Shown: positions 40,226-49,168 of the stretch, one piece after another
How the letters are laid out: the number at the start of each line of letters is the position of its first letter
Numbering within the stretch: position 1 is the first letter of the stretch
Assembly: GCA_964423505.1 (NCBI GenBank)
Contig: CAYREX010000008.1
Coordinates: 1 to 64,000, forward strand
Reading direction: 5' to 3'
Origin: CAYREX01 sp964423505
GTDB lineage: Bacteria; Fermentibacterota; Fermentibacteria; Fermentibacterales; JCC-6
Length of the DNA stretch: 64,000 nt
Made by a program: the position numbers and the translations under genes
The notes under the pieces: generated by a model
Seen by the model: only the letters and a program-made list of their open reading frames with translations
Databases searched by the model: none
What the model was told of the DNA's origin: nothing

Positions 40226-41502
40226 CTGAGGTCCTCCAGGACGAGCGGACCGGGGGGAGCGTCCCAGGAGGCGGCCGCGACAAGCCTGGCGAGGGCTCCC
40301 TCGGCGTCATCCTCCGAAGCCGCGTGGACCACGCAGAGCGGCTCTCCCGCCCGGACCTCCTCGCCCGGCGGCACGAGCCCCTCCCAGCCGACCCTGTGGT
40401 CGACCTCGTCCTCCATCCGGTACCTGCCGCCACCCAGGGCCCTCACCACCTCACCTACCTCGAGCGCGTCGAAGCCTGACCATGTGCCGGACCTCGGGGC
40501 GGGGACCTCTACGCGGACAGGCGCGCCGGGCAGCTCCTCGAACGCCTCCAGGTCGCCCCCCTGGCTGCTGACCATCAGCTCGAAGCGGGACATGGCGCTG
40601 CCGTCGTCCAGCGCCTCCCGGCACAGGGCGGCGTGGTCCTCCCCCTCACAGGTCCCGGAGAGCCTGAGCATCTCGGCCGTCAGCTCCACCACGAGCTCCC
40701 TGGTGTCCGCGGGTCCGCCCCCTCCGAGAACCTCGAGGGACTCCCCGATCTCCAGAGCGTTTCCGGCGGTCATCCCCAGGGGCACGTCCATCGCCGTCAG
40801 CAGCGCCGAGGCGCGGACGCCGGCGGCGGCGGCGGTACCGGTCAGCACGGAGGCGAGCTCCGATGCGGCCTCCGGCGACCTCATGAAGGCGCCGCTGCCG
40901 CACTTCACGTCGAAGACCAGCGAGCCGGTGCCCTCCGCCAGCTTCTTGCCCAGGATGCTGGCGCATATGAGCGGGATGGAGCCGACCGTGGCGGTGGCGT
41001 CCCGGAGGGAGTAGAGCCTCCTGTCGGCGGGGGCCAGCTCACCGGTCTGCCCGGACATGGCAGCGCCGTTCCTATCGACCAGCTCCCTGAACCTGCGGAG
41101 GGGAATGCGGACGTCCATCCCGGGGATGGACTCCAGCTTGTCCAGTGTGCCGCCGGTGTGACCGAGGGTCCTGCCGCTTATCATCGGGACCCTGAGCCCG
41201 AGGGAGGCAGCGAGGGGGGCGAGCACGAGGGAGACCTTGTCGCCGACGCCGCCGGTGCTGTGCTTGTCCGAGACCGGCCCGCCGGGACCCCACTCCAGCA
41301 CGGTGCCGCTGTCCCTTACCGACTCCGTCAGGGCGACGGTCTCGGCGGGGGTCATCCCGTTGAGGTATGCGGCCATCAGCCAGGCGGCCACCTGGTAGTC
41401 AGGCACCCGCCCGGCGGCTATCTCGCAGACGAGCTCGCGGATGTCCTCCGAGCGGCAGGACAGCCCGTCCCGCTTCCTTGCTATCATCTCGGGGACCCTC
41501 AA
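40222..41502 (-). CDS. Pyrimidine-nucleoside / thymidine phosphorylase
   Basis: 426 residues. Splits thymidine (and, in Pdp-type enzymes, uridine) with phosphate to base and deoxyribose-1-phosphate. Signature blocks: VPEMIARKRDGL, TGGVGDKVSLVLAPLAASLGL (pieces), KHSTGG, SGRTLGHTGGTLDKLESIPG, SIASILGKK-like CASILGKKLAEG and VFDVKCGSGAF. The C-terminal beta domain is shorter than in E. coli DeoA. TTG start after GGAGGGGGTGACCTC. It sits in an envelope operon, separate from the pyr genes, and overlaps the GspE-like gene by 4 bases. DeoA versus Pdp cannot be told here. Confidence 0.9.
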   Translation of the reverse strand: MRVPEMIARKRDGLSCRSEDIRELVCEIAAGRVPDYQVAAWLMAAYLNGMTPAETVALTESVRDSGTVLEWGPGGPVSDKHSTGGVGDKVSLVLAPLAASLGLRVPMISGRTLGHTGGTLDKLESIPGMDVRIPLRRFRELVDRNGAAMSGQTGELAPADRRLYSLRDATATVGSIPLICASILGKKLAEGTGSLVFDVKCGSGAFMRSPEAASELASVLTGTAAAAGVRASALLTAMDVPLGMTAGNALEIGESLEVLGGGGPADTRELVVELTAEMLRLSGTCEGEDHAALCREALDDGSAMSRFELMVSSQGGDLEAFEELPGAPVRVEVPAPRSGTWSGFDALEVGEVVRALGGGRYRMEDEVDHRVGWEGLVPPGEEVRAGEPLCVVHAASEDDAEGALARLVAAASWDAPPGPLVLEDLR

Positions 41503-41506
41503 GAGG

Positions 41507-42625
41507 TCACCCCCTCCTGAGTGAGCCGACCATCAGGACGGCGGCCACCGCGAGGGAAGCTATGCCGCCGACCATCATCAGCTGCCCGCTCTCGGCTGTG
41601 CCCTTCAGGACCAGGAGCAGCACGCCTGCGGCTGCGAGGAGCAGGGATACGACCAGCAGGACCCAGTTGGGGCCGCTCCTTGCGCCGCTGCGCTTCAGGA
41701 AATCGCCTATGAACATCGAGCCGTCCGGCAGCTCGGGATGCCGGACCTCGTCGAAGATGTGCACCTTCTTGCGTCGAAGGAGAGAACGGACCTCGGATGG
41801 CCTGGAGAAAACGTAGTCCTCGCCGTAGGTGGTGGTCACCCTGTAGAGCGTCTCCTCCGGCTCCGTCTCCGGTTCCGGCTCCTCCCCGGGGTGTGGCGCC
41901 TCATCCCGACTCGTCTCCTCCCCTTCCGGGGCCTCCTGCTCCGGCCTCTCCTCCGAAGGCGGGGGCGCAGCCTCCTCCGGCGGCATCTCCCCGGTCTCCT
42001 CCGGCACTCTCCCGGCCGGCTCCACAGGTTCCTCCGGCTCCAGCCCGGCCGGGTCCGAATCATCGGGCCAGAGCTCGGGCGGGAAGTGGCCGCACTCGGT
42101 CACATTCACCCATTCCCCGCCCTCGATGGAGACCTCCGCCTCCCTCGGGACCCTGGACTCGCCTATCCATTCGGCAAGGGTCTCGAGGTCGCCCGGGAGC
42201 CATGTCCTTCCGTCGAACCTGAGTCTCGGCGGAACGACGTCCGGTTCCGGGGGCTCCGGCTCCCTGAGGTAGGGGGCCAGCTCGGGAGAGGCGTTGCCCA
42301 TTATCCCGCCGGGCGGCGTCTTGGGGCCCTCTATCCTGACGTCGCTGGTCAGCCTGCCCTCCCTGGTCCACCGGACGACGGTATCCCAGTCGGAGGCGAC
42401 GTAGGTCTCGCCCCCCATACTGACGGTCCACCAGCTCTCGGGGTCGAGTATGCCGTCGAGCTCCCGGTCCCCGGTCACCGGAAGCCAGTCCTCGGTACCC
42501 GCCTTCCTGAAGCTGTCCTCGCGGGATATCCTGTGCTCCCTCGCCCATCTCAGGAGGACGTCCCTGTCCGCCGCACGGTATACATCTCCACCGTGCATGA
42601 CCTCGTAAGCGCGAGCCTCGGCCAT
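41507..42625 (-). CDS. GYF_2-like domain membrane protein
   Basis: 372 residues. Four segments resemble the GYF_2 (DUF4339) fold, in which a short strand is followed by LxxWxxExRI: YEVMHGGDVYRAADRDVLLRWAREHRISRED, TVSMGGETYVASDWDTVVRWTREGRL, LRFDGRTWLPGDLETLAEWIGESRV, and YRVTTTYGEDYVFSRPSEVRSLLRRKKV (pattern shown in pieces). A Pro/Glu-rich linker of about 70 residues lies between the third and fourth. Two C-terminal membrane spans (WVLLVVSLLLAAAGVLLLV and GGIASLAVAAVLMVG) end the protein. First gene of a long operon behind a near-consensus promoter; start ATG follows AGGGGG. Function unknown; GYF-like domains suggest peptide binding. Confidence 0.7.
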   Translation of the reverse strand: MAEARAYEVMHGGDVYRAADRDVLLRWAREHRISREDSFRKAGTEDWLPVTGDRELDGILDPESWWTVSMGGETYVASDWDTVVRWTREGRLTSDVRIEGPKTPPGGIMGNASPELAPYLREPEPPEPDVVPPRLRFDGRTWLPGDLETLAEWIGESRVPREAEVSIEGGEWVNVTECGHFPPELWPDDSDPAGLEPEEPVEPAGRVPEETGEMPPEEAAPPPSEERPEQEAPEGEETSRDEAPHPGEEPEPETEPEETLYRVTTTYGEDYVFSRPSEVRSLLRRKKVHIFDEVRHPELPDGSMFIGDFLKRSGARSGPNWVLLVVSLLLAAAGVLLLVLKGTAESGQLMMVGGIASLAVAAVLMVGSLRRG

Positions 42626-42660
42626 AGCAACCCCCTGGATCCTGTTTACGTGCGGCTAAG

Positions 42661-42689
42661 CGTATACCCTCTGGAGGGCCTCTTGTCAA
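42661..42689 (-). promoter_or_regulatory. Near-consensus promoter of the 42.6-33.2 kb operon
   Basis: Minus strand TTGACA (42684-42689), 17-base spacer, TATACG (42661-42666). The start codon is 36 bases downstream of the -10. Confidence 0.8.
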
Positions 42690-42698
42690 CGACTGGAA

Positions 42699-42715
42699 GG
42701 CCCCTGACGAGGGCC
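42699..42715 (-). terminator. Short hairpin after the GT51 gene
   Basis: Stem GGCCCT/AGGGGCC with a CGTC loop, 12-28 bases after the GT51 stop, followed by TTCCAGTCGTT. A weak terminator at best, but it separates two operons. Confidence 0.35.
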
Positions 42716-42726
42716 GCGGGAGCCGC

Positions 42727-44700
42727 TCACGGCGTCTCTTCCGGCGCCGCGCGGAAGACGGTGGGAATACCGGTTGCGGCCTCCGCCAGCGCCGGATCCA
42801 TCCAGCTCCTGCCCCCGGCAATCGACAACAGTCTGTCCAGGTAGGCCTCCCAGTACTCCGGGACCGACCGCGCAACGAAGAAACGGTGGTACAGCCTCGG
42901 GCCGGGGAGTATGGAGACAAGGAACGCGACCTCCCTCGGGCCCAGCTCTGCGAGCTCGGCCCCGAAGTAGTATCGAGAAGCCTCCGGGAATCCGAAGACG
43001 CCCGGGCCGAGCTCTACTATGTTTGCATATATCTCTATTATCCTGTCCTTGGAGAGGTAGGTCTCCAGCCTCCAGGTCAGGAAGACCTCCTGGAGCTTCC
43101 TCGCGAGGGTCTTCTCCCTCCCCAGGAAGAGGTTCCTGGCGAGCTGCATGGATATGGTCGACCCGCCCCGTACGAACCTGCCCTGCCGCACGTTCGCCCG
43201 CAGCGAGTTCCGCACGTGGTACCCGCAGAAGCCGGAGTGGCTCCTGAAGGTGGCGTCCTCGGCGCACCAGAGGAGCGGCTCCAGGTACGGGCCGAGGGAG
43301 TCCAGCGGAACGAACGACCCGCTGCTCAGGGGATCCAGGTCGACGGTCCTCCTCCCCCCCCAGCTGTCACGCATCGCGCAGCTCCCGCCGTGGGCCAGGT
43401 GTCCCACTGAGACGGGGCTGTACGGGACTGTCAGGCCGGAGACGTCGACCTCCGCCTCGAAGTCGCAGCTGTCAGGCTCCCCCCGGTCCAGGACGACGCG
43501 GACGTCGAAGGACGCCTCTCCCCCCAGCTCGAGACCGGAGAGCGGCCCCATCAGGGCGTCCGGGACGGCCGAGAGGATGTGCGCGCCGGAGAGGCCGGTG
43601 GACCATGCGCGGAGCTCCAGCCGGGGGTCGGCGCCGGTCTCCAGGGCCAGGTCGAACAGGACGGCTGCGTCGCCCGCCGTGACGGTGCCCGAGTCGACGG
43701 AGACGGTCCCGGCCCTCCTGTCCAGCAGGCATACGGCGTCGATTCCCAGCCCGGTGACCACGGTCTCGGGGGCCAGGGCCGCCGAGTAGACCCTGAGTGA
43801 GTCCAGCCGGGCATCCAGGTCCACCTCCAGGAGCCCTCCGTCCTCGAGGAACCTGACGGTCGCGCTGCCTCCGGGGACGAAGTCGACGGATGCGGGGGCC
43901 AGGAGCGAGCCGGCAGTCGCCACGACGGTCCCGCCGACCTGCTCGAGCGGGAGCTCCAGGACCAGCTCGGCGCCGCCCCCGCCGGGGACGGTCCGGAGGT
44001 CGACACCGACGCTGCAGGGCCGCCCGTCCAGCTCGGTCAGCGTGCCGGCGAGCTCCAGGGTGTCACCGTAGAGCCTTCCGCCGAGCGTTGCGGCGAGCCC
44101 GCACCCGGCGAGGTCCTCCGGGATGCCCAGCTCTGCCGCCGGCAGGCTCTCCAGCGCGAGCAACGGAACGAGCAGGCTGTCGTAGCCCTCCCGTCTCGAG
44201 AGGACGCAGGCTGCCATTCCGCCGGGAGCCCTGAGCAGGACCGCCGCGGAGTCGCCGACGGACCAGCCGGAGACGGTGAGGGAGAGGGTGCAGCCGCCGG
44301 CCCCGGGCAGCGTTGCGAGCATGTCAACGACCGTGAGGGGCGGCACGCTGCCGGACCATCCCCCCCTCTCCGGCGGGGTCCCTCCGCCGGAGGGGCCGCC
44401 GCTGCCGAGGGTGCCTCCCTCGCAGAGGAGACCGGAGGGCCGCGGTCCAAGCGGCCCTCCGGAAAGGAAGCAGGTCAGCCTGTCCAGCCCGACCCCGCGG
44501 GAGGGCAGGGTGACGTCCTCGATCACGATGACCCCCGGCGCGGCGCTGACCCGGCCGAAGGAGGCGCTCGGGTCGACCTCTGCGAGCCTGCTCCCGACCT
44601 CCCGCCTGACGGCCATGTCCAGGAGGACCGATGCGGTTGCATAGAGGAGGAGCGGGACCGCCGCCGCCAGCAGGATCGCCAGCGGGCCGGGGCGCCTCAA
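42727..44700 (-). CDS. AsmA-like / GT51 peptidoglycan glycosyltransferase fusion
   Basis: 657 residues. One N-terminal span (PLAILLAAAVPLLLYATASVLL), then about 430 residues of AsmA/DUF748-like beta-rich sequence (VIVIEDVTLPSRGVGLDRLTCFLSGG; LEVDLDARLDSLRVYS). The last ~180 residues are a GT51 domain: CAEDATFRSHSGF with the catalytic Glu (about 482), GGSTISMQLARNLFLGREKTLARKLQE (pieces; about 512), and IIEIYANIVELGPGVFG. There is no transpeptidase domain, so it is monofunctional, like MtgA, but carries a large periplasmic extension on the wrong side of the usual arrangement. TTG start. Last gene of the pyr operon, six bases after pyrF. Confidence 0.85.
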   Translation of the reverse strand: MRRPGPLAILLAAAVPLLLYATASVLLDMAVRREVGSRLAEVDPSASFGRVSAAPGVIVIEDVTLPSRGVGLDRLTCFLSGGPLGPRPSGLLCEGGTLGSGGPSGGGTPPERGGWSGSVPPLTVVDMLATLPGAGGCTLSLTVSGWSVGDSAAVLLRAPGGMAACVLSRREGYDSLLVPLLALESLPAAELGIPEDLAGCGLAATLGGRLYGDTLELAGTLTELDGRPCSVGVDLRTVPGGGGAELVLELPLEQVGGTVVATAGSLLAPASVDFVPGGSATVRFLEDGGLLEVDLDARLDSLRVYSAALAPETVVTGLGIDAVCLLDRRAGTVSVDSGTVTAGDAAVLFDLALETGADPRLELRAWSTGLSGAHILSAVPDALMGPLSGLELGGEASFDVRVVLDRGEPDSCDFEAEVDVSGLTVPYSPVSVGHLAHGGSCAMRDSWGGRRTVDLDPLSSGSFVPLDSLGPYLEPLLWCAEDATFRSHSGFCGYHVRNSLRANVRQGRFVRGGSTISMQLARNLFLGREKTLARKLQEVFLTWRLETYLSKDRIIEIYANIVELGPGVFGFPEASRYYFGAELAELGPREVAFLVSILPGPRLYHRFFVARSVPEYWEAYLDRLLSIAGGRSWMDPALAEAATGIPTVFRAAPEETP

Positions 44701-44706
44701 GCCGTC

Positions 44707-45429
44707 TCAGCCCCGGCCGGCCGGGGCGTCACCCATACCGGAGAGTATGTCCAGCACAGCCCGTCGGGGGTCGTCCGACCGGGTCACGGGCCTGCCCACG
44801 ACCAGGGCGTCCGCGCCTGCCGCCATCGCCTCGGAGGGGGTGGCGACCCTGCGCTGGTCGTCGACCCGGGAACCCGCCGGTCGCACGCCGGGAGTGACTA
44901 TCAGGAAGCCGGGGGAGGTCGCCTCCCTCACCGGCCTCGCCTCGACCGGGGAGCAGACCACCCCGTGCAGCCCCGCCTCCATGGCCGCCGCGGCCATGGC
45001 GGGGACGATGTCGCCGGGGTCGCCCTCGAGGCCGACAGAGCGGAGCGCGGGACGGTCGAGGCTCGTCAGGACCGTCACCGCCAGGAGCCGGGTAGAGCTG
45101 CCGGCAGCCGCCTCCGCGGCGGCCCTCATCATGTCCACCCCACCTGAGGCGTGGACGTTCAGCAGCTCCGGGCGGAGCGGCAGCAGCGAGGTTACCGCGC
45201 CTGCCGCCGTGAAGGGTATGTCGTGCAGCTTGAGGTCAAGGAAGATGGGCAGCCCGTGCTCCCTGACCCGGCGGACCGCCCCGGCTCCGCCGGAGAGGTA
45301 GAGCTCCAGGCCGACCTTGATGCCTACCGGGAGGTCGGCTACGGACGGCAGGAGCCGGCTGCCCTCCTCCAGGTCCCGGCTGGTGACCGCTACCCAGAGG
45401 GCCGGGAGCTCGACCGTGCGCTCATCCAT
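44707..45429 (-). CDS. pyrF: Orotidine 5'-phosphate decarboxylase
   Basis: 240 residues. Converts OMP to UMP, the last step of UMP synthesis. Family blocks: GIKVGLELYL, FLDLKLHDIPFTAAGAV with the catalytic Asp/Lys/Asp set, LNVHASGG, VTVLTSLD, GVVCSP, TPGVRP and DALVVGRPVTRSDDPRRA. The first strand reads LWVAVTSRD where the family normally has a VALD Asp, so one substrate-contacting Asp appears to be missing or moved. ATG overlaps the rlpA stop by 8 bases. Confidence 0.92.
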   Translation of the reverse strand: MDERTVELPALWVAVTSRDLEEGSRLLPSVADLPVGIKVGLELYLSGGAGAVRRVREHGLPIFLDLKLHDIPFTAAGAVTSLLPLRPELLNVHASGGVDMMRAAAEAAAGSSTRLLAVTVLTSLDRPALRSVGLEGDPGDIVPAMAAAAMEAGLHGVVCSPVEARPVREATSPGFLIVTPGVRPAGSRVDDQRRVATPSEAMAAGADALVVGRPVTRSDDPRRAVLDILSGMGDAPAGRG

Positions 45430-45841
45430 CGCCGCCCACCACCTCTATGATCACCTCCGCCGTGCCGGATGATATCATGCCAAGCTCCTCCGCGGCACCA
45501 CGCGAGAGGTCCAGTATCCTGTCCCCGTGATAGGGTCCCCTGTCGTTGACCCTCACCGTCACCTGCCTCTCGTTGTCCAGGTTGGTGACCCGCAGCACCG
45601 TCCCGAAGGGCAGCGTCAGGTGCGCGCAGGTCATGGCGTGCATGTCGAAGACCTCCCCGTTGGCCGTCGTCCTCCCGTGGAAGGCCTCGCCGTAGTAGGA
45701 GGCCTCGCCCCTCTCGCGGTAGCCGGTGACGGCCACCTCCGCGCTTATGCCGGTGGACCTGTAGACCGGCGAGGAGACGCAGGCGCACGCCAGGAGAGGC
45801 GTGAGTACCGCCAGCCGGAGCAGGAGAGCCCTCGCCGTCAC
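45422..45841 (-). CDS. rlpA: RlpA-like lipoprotein (DPBB fold)
   Basis: 139 residues. The signal is lipoprotein-like (LTPLLACACVSS). The double-psi beta-barrel domain is clear: GEASYYGEAFHGRTTANGEVFDMHAMTCAH (pieces), LPFGTVLRVTNLDNE, VRVNDRGPYHGDRILDLSRGAAEELG. RlpA proteins cut glycan strands that lack stem peptides at division septa. No SPOR domain follows, so this is the short form. GTG start overlaps the pyrD stop (GTGA) and its end overlaps pyrF by 8 bases, a cell-wall gene firmly embedded in the pyrimidine operon. Confidence 0.9.
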   Translation of the reverse strand: MTARALLLRLAVLTPLLACACVSSPVYRSTGISAEVAVTGYRERGEASYYGEAFHGRTTANGEVFDMHAMTCAHLTLPFGTVLRVTNLDNERQVTVRVNDRGPYHGDRILDLSRGAAEELGMISSGTAEVIIEVVGGDG

Positions 45842-46722
45842 CGGTCGGCCAGCATTCCGAGGATCTCGGCCATGAGCTCGGAGGCGGCGCCGGGACGGCG
45901 CATGACCAGCGTCCCAACCTGAACCATGGCAGCCCCCGCAGCCAGGAGCTCCAGGACGTCCTCGCCCCTTCCGACGCCGCCGGAGGCCAGGACCGGTATC
46001 CCCGCCGCCCGGGAGACGGCGCTCACCCTGGCCACTGTCAGGGGGAGCAGGGCCGGCGAGGAGTATCCGCCGGCCCCCCTGGCGAGTGCCGGCCTCCCGG
46101 TCCTCCAGTCGACCCTCATGCCCAGGAAGGTGTTGCATACCGTGACCGCATCGGCACCGGCCTCCGCCGCAGCCCGGGCGGACTCCGTCATCCTCCCCTC
46201 GTTGGGGGTCAGCTTCACGGAGAAACGCCTGGCTGTGACCTCGCGTACCCGGGCGGTAACCAGGCGCACCATCTCCGGGTCAGCCCCGAATGCCATGCCG
46301 CCGGCCGAAACGTTCGGACAGGAGACGTTCAGCTCGTAGCCGAGGGGGACCGGGGAGTCCTCCAGTCGCGAGACCACCGAGGCGAAATCGCCGGGAGAGT
46401 CGCCGGCCACGTTCACGAGCAGCGGACAGGGAAGCGATGCGGCCTCCGGGAGGATGCGGGAGGCCACCTCCTCCACCCCGGGGTTCGCGAGCCCTATGGA
46501 GTTCAGCAGGCCGAACCTGGTCTCGACCACCCTGGGCGGGCGGTTGCCCTTCCTGGGAAGCGGTGTGGTGGCCTTGGAAACCAGCATCGCCACGTCCTCC
46601 AGGAAGCCGCCAGCGCCAAGCTCCAGGCCGTAGCCGCCCACACCCGAGGCTATCATGACCGGGCTGCGGTAGGTCTCTCCCCAGAGCTCCCACCCGGGCA
46701 GGGTCACGACGCCGTTCCTCAT
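45838..46722 (-). CDS. pyrD: Dihydroorotate dehydrogenase, class 1B catalytic subunit
   Basis: 294 residues. FMN enzyme oxidising dihydroorotate to orotate. Family blocks: ASGVGGYGLELG, LVSKATTPLPRKGN, NSIGLANPG, VNVAGDS, NVSCPNVSAGG, SVKLTPNEG, NTFLGMRVD, GGYSSPALLPLTVARV and ASGGVGRGEDVLELLAAGAAMVQVGT. In the class 1B enzyme the active-site base is Cys, here in NVSCPN. It overlaps pyrK (4 bases), its electron-transfer partner, so electrons go to NAD+. Confidence 0.95.
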   Translation of the reverse strand: MRNGVVTLPGWELWGETYRSPVMIASGVGGYGLELGAGGFLEDVAMLVSKATTPLPRKGNRPPRVVETRFGLLNSIGLANPGVEEVASRILPEAASLPCPLLVNVAGDSPGDFASVVSRLEDSPVPLGYELNVSCPNVSAGGMAFGADPEMVRLVTARVREVTARRFSVKLTPNEGRMTESARAAAEAGADAVTVCNTFLGMRVDWRTGRPALARGAGGYSSPALLPLTVARVSAVSRAAGIPVLASGGVGRGEDVLELLAAGAAMVQVGTLVMRRPGAASELMAEILGMLADR

Positions 46723-47507
46723 CCGGAGGGTCCCGTCCAGGAGGACCAGTCAACCGCCGAGGCCGGGACTACCGGGCCCTCCGTACAGCTCCTGAGGTAC
46801 CCGCCTCCGGACCTGGGAACGGCGCAACCCTCGCAGCCTCCCCAGCCGCATCCCATCCTGGCCTCCACCGAGACCTGGACCCTTCCTCCCAGCCGGTCGG
46901 GGACCATCCCGACCATCTCCCGCATCATCCCCACCGGGCCGCAGATGGCGATGTTCTCGACACGGTCCCACGGAGCCTCCCGGACCAGGTCGGTTACCAG
47001 GCCGCGCCGGCCGGCGCTGCCGTCCTCCGTGGCGGTCAGCTCCAGGTCGCAGGAGAGGGGGAGGAGCAGCTCCGAGGAGCGTGCTCCCACCAGCGAGGCC
47101 ACGCAGTCCACCCGCTCGGCCAGGAAGGGCAGCCCGGCTGCGCCGGTCCCGCCTGCCGCCAGGAGCCATCCACCGGGGCGGAGTATCCATCCGGTGCCCA
47201 GGGGGCCCAGCACCCTCAGCACGTCGCCGGGCGAGGCCTCAGCCAGGATGGCTGTCCCGCGGCCCACCACGTCCAGGACCAGCTCGATGTGCGCCCTCCC
47301 TCCCCTTGTCCTCAGGCCGGAGACCGTGAAGGGACGCCTGGTCACCGGGAACGGGCCGGAGGAGACCTCCACCTGGACGAACTGCCCCGGCTCGATGTCG
47401 GCCAGGCCGGGGGAGCCGGTGTCCAGGGTGAGCCTCACGAGCCCGCCCGGCGAGCGCTCCACCCCGGTGACCGTCGACTCGATGTCCCTGGGCGGACGTG
47501 GAGCCAC
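46719..47507 (-). CDS. pyrK: Dihydroorotate dehydrogenase electron-transfer subunit
   Basis: 262 residues. FAD and [2Fe-2S] subunit that passes electrons from PyrD to NAD+. FAD-binding RRPFTVSG, NAD-site start GGWLLAAGGTGAAGLPFLAE, ICGPVGMM, and the [2Fe-2S] cysteines in MGCGWGGCEGCAVP and, after a short insert, LRSCTEGPVV. GTG start shares a base with the TPR lipoprotein stop (TAGTG). Typical partner of class 1B PyrD. Confidence 0.93.
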   Translation of the reverse strand: MAPRPPRDIESTVTGVERSPGGLVRLTLDTGSPGLADIEPGQFVQVEVSSGPFPVTRRPFTVSGLRTRGGRAHIELVLDVVGRGTAILAEASPGDVLRVLGPLGTGWILRPGGWLLAAGGTGAAGLPFLAERVDCVASLVGARSSELLLPLSCDLELTATEDGSAGRRGLVTDLVREAPWDRVENIAICGPVGMMREMVGMVPDRLGGRVQVSVEARMGCGWGGCEGCAVPRSGGGYLRSCTEGPVVPASAVDWSSWTGPSG

Positions 47508-49168
47508 TACTCCTCCTCGCCGCCTTCCCCGGAGCCGCCCAGCCTGTCCAGGGCCTCCCGGCCGAGGTCGGTCTCCGGGTACTCGGAGGAGAGCTCCTGC
47601 AGGTAGCCCTCCATCAGCTCGTCCTCCATCAGCGCGCCGGAGGCGGCCACGTAGGCCGCCCAGAGCAGCTCCGGCCTGGCCGACATGCTCCAGTCCGAGG
47701 AGAGGGTCCTCTCCAGCACTTCCCAGGCCTCGGCGTGCTCACCGGACTCGATGAGGGCCCACGCGCTCTCCAGGACCTGCTCAGGGCGGTGCTCCCATCC
47801 GGGGCCCCTGGGCAGGTCGAGGCTCTCCTCGATGGCCGTGGCCAGGTCGCCGCTGTCGGCAAGCGCCCTTGCCTCCAGCAGCAGGGAGTCGCGCCGCCCT
47901 GCCGGTATCCGGAGCGGGTCCATCTCCGCGATGAGGACCATGGCGGTGGCCCTCTCGGGGGCCGGAGCGTCCCCGGCCAGCTCCTCGAGGGTCTCCAGCG
48001 CCTCGGCATCCGTGCTGCCGTAGAGGTCCGTCCTCTTCTCGGCCACCAGGAGCCTCCACCTGGCCTCCTCGTCACCGCCCGCCCGCTCCAGCTCCTCCTC
48101 GTAGTCGGCCAGGAGCTGCAGGTCGACAAGGCGGTCGGCGGCGAGCCTTATCCACAGATAGTCGCCACCCCTGCCGGCCAGCTCGGAGAGCTCGGAGATG
48201 GCGTCCTGGAGGCGTCCCCTGCGCTCCAGGAGGAGCGCTCTCCTGTACTGGGCCTCCGTGCCGTGCTCGCCGTAGGGGTCAAGCTCGGAGGCGCTAAGGT
48301 AGGAGGAGAGGGCCCCGGTCGTGTCGGCGGAGAGCAGCCGCGCCTTCCCGGTGAGCAGCGCTATGGCCGCGGTCTCCCTCTCCGACCTGTACCCGGAGAG
48401 AAGCCTCTGCAGCACGGTCACAGCCCTCTCCGGCCTGCCGGCCTCGATGAAGGCCTCGGCCGCGGTGGTCAGCGCCCTGTAGTGCCCGCTCCCCCTTCCG
48501 AAGACCTCTCCGGCCGAGAGGGCCAGGGTGGCTGCGCTGTCCGGCATCCCCGCCGAGAGGAGGGCGCTTCCCCGGAGGAGGAGTAGCTCGGCTTCGAGGC
48601 TGTCCTGACCGGGCTCCTCCAGAGTGTCCGCGAGCACGAGGGCGCTCTCGGTGCGCCCGGCGGCCAGCAGGGCCTCTATCAGGTAGAGCCTCGAGCGATA
48701 GTAGACGCGGCGGTCGCTCCGGGTGACGCTCTCCAGGGAGGCGACGGCGTCGTTGTACCTGGATAGCTCCATGGCCGCCAGCCCCATGCCCAGGTTGGCC
48801 CTGTCCCTTATCACGGCGTCCTCGGTCATCACGGCGGCGGATGCGTAGGCCATCATGGCCTCCCGGAAGTCTGACGTGCCGCTGCCCGTGAGGGTCCTCC
48901 GGCCCTTGAGCAGCAGGGCATCGCCCAGGAGGAGCTGCGCCTCGTCGACCCAGCGGCTGTCCGGGTAGACCGTGAGCACCTTCGCCGCCCCCGTGATGGC
49001 CTCCTCCAGCAGGGTCTGCTCGGCGGATGTCGGGTTCTCCGGGAACTCCCGCGCCATGTCCGCCGCCTCCCGGTAGCTCCTCCTGGCGTTGTAGAAGGTG
49101 TTGAAGTAGGCGCAGGACGCCGAGAGCGCCAGGCAGAGACCCGCTGCCAGCGCGGCGCGCCTACGCAA
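47507..49168 (-). CDS. TPR lipoprotein in the pyr operon
   Basis: 553 residues with a lipoprotein signal ending SASC (Cys 19), followed at once by AYFNTFYNARRSYREA, a start I associate with FCB-group TPR lipoproteins. The rest is a helical repeat protein of TPR/BamD type: VYPDSRWVDEAQLLLGDALL, ANLGMGLAAMELSRYNDAVASL, EAQYRRALLLERRGRLQDAI, and at the end YPETDLGREALDRLGG. Likely outer-membrane, periplasm-facing; no enzymatic motif. TTG start overlaps the pyrC stop by 8 bases, and its stop touches pyrK. Confidence 0.82.
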   Translation of the reverse strand: MRRRAALAAGLCLALSASCAYFNTFYNARRSYREAADMAREFPENPTSAEQTLLEEAITGAAKVLTVYPDSRWVDEAQLLLGDALLLKGRRTLTGSGTSDFREAMMAYASAAVMTEDAVIRDRANLGMGLAAMELSRYNDAVASLESVTRSDRRVYYRSRLYLIEALLAAGRTESALVLADTLEEPGQDSLEAELLLLRGSALLSAGMPDSAATLALSAGEVFGRGSGHYRALTTAAEAFIEAGRPERAVTVLQRLLSGYRSERETAAIALLTGKARLLSADTTGALSSYLSASELDPYGEHGTEAQYRRALLLERRGRLQDAISELSELAGRGGDYLWIRLAADRLVDLQLLADYEEELERAGGDEEARWRLLVAEKRTDLYGSTDAEALETLEELAGDAPAPERATAMVLIAEMDPLRIPAGRRDSLLLEARALADSGDLATAIEESLDLPRGPGWEHRPEQVLESAWALIESGEHAEAWEVLERTLSSDWSMSARPELLWAAYVAASGALMEDELMEGYLQELSSEYPETDLGREALDRLGGSGEGGEEE

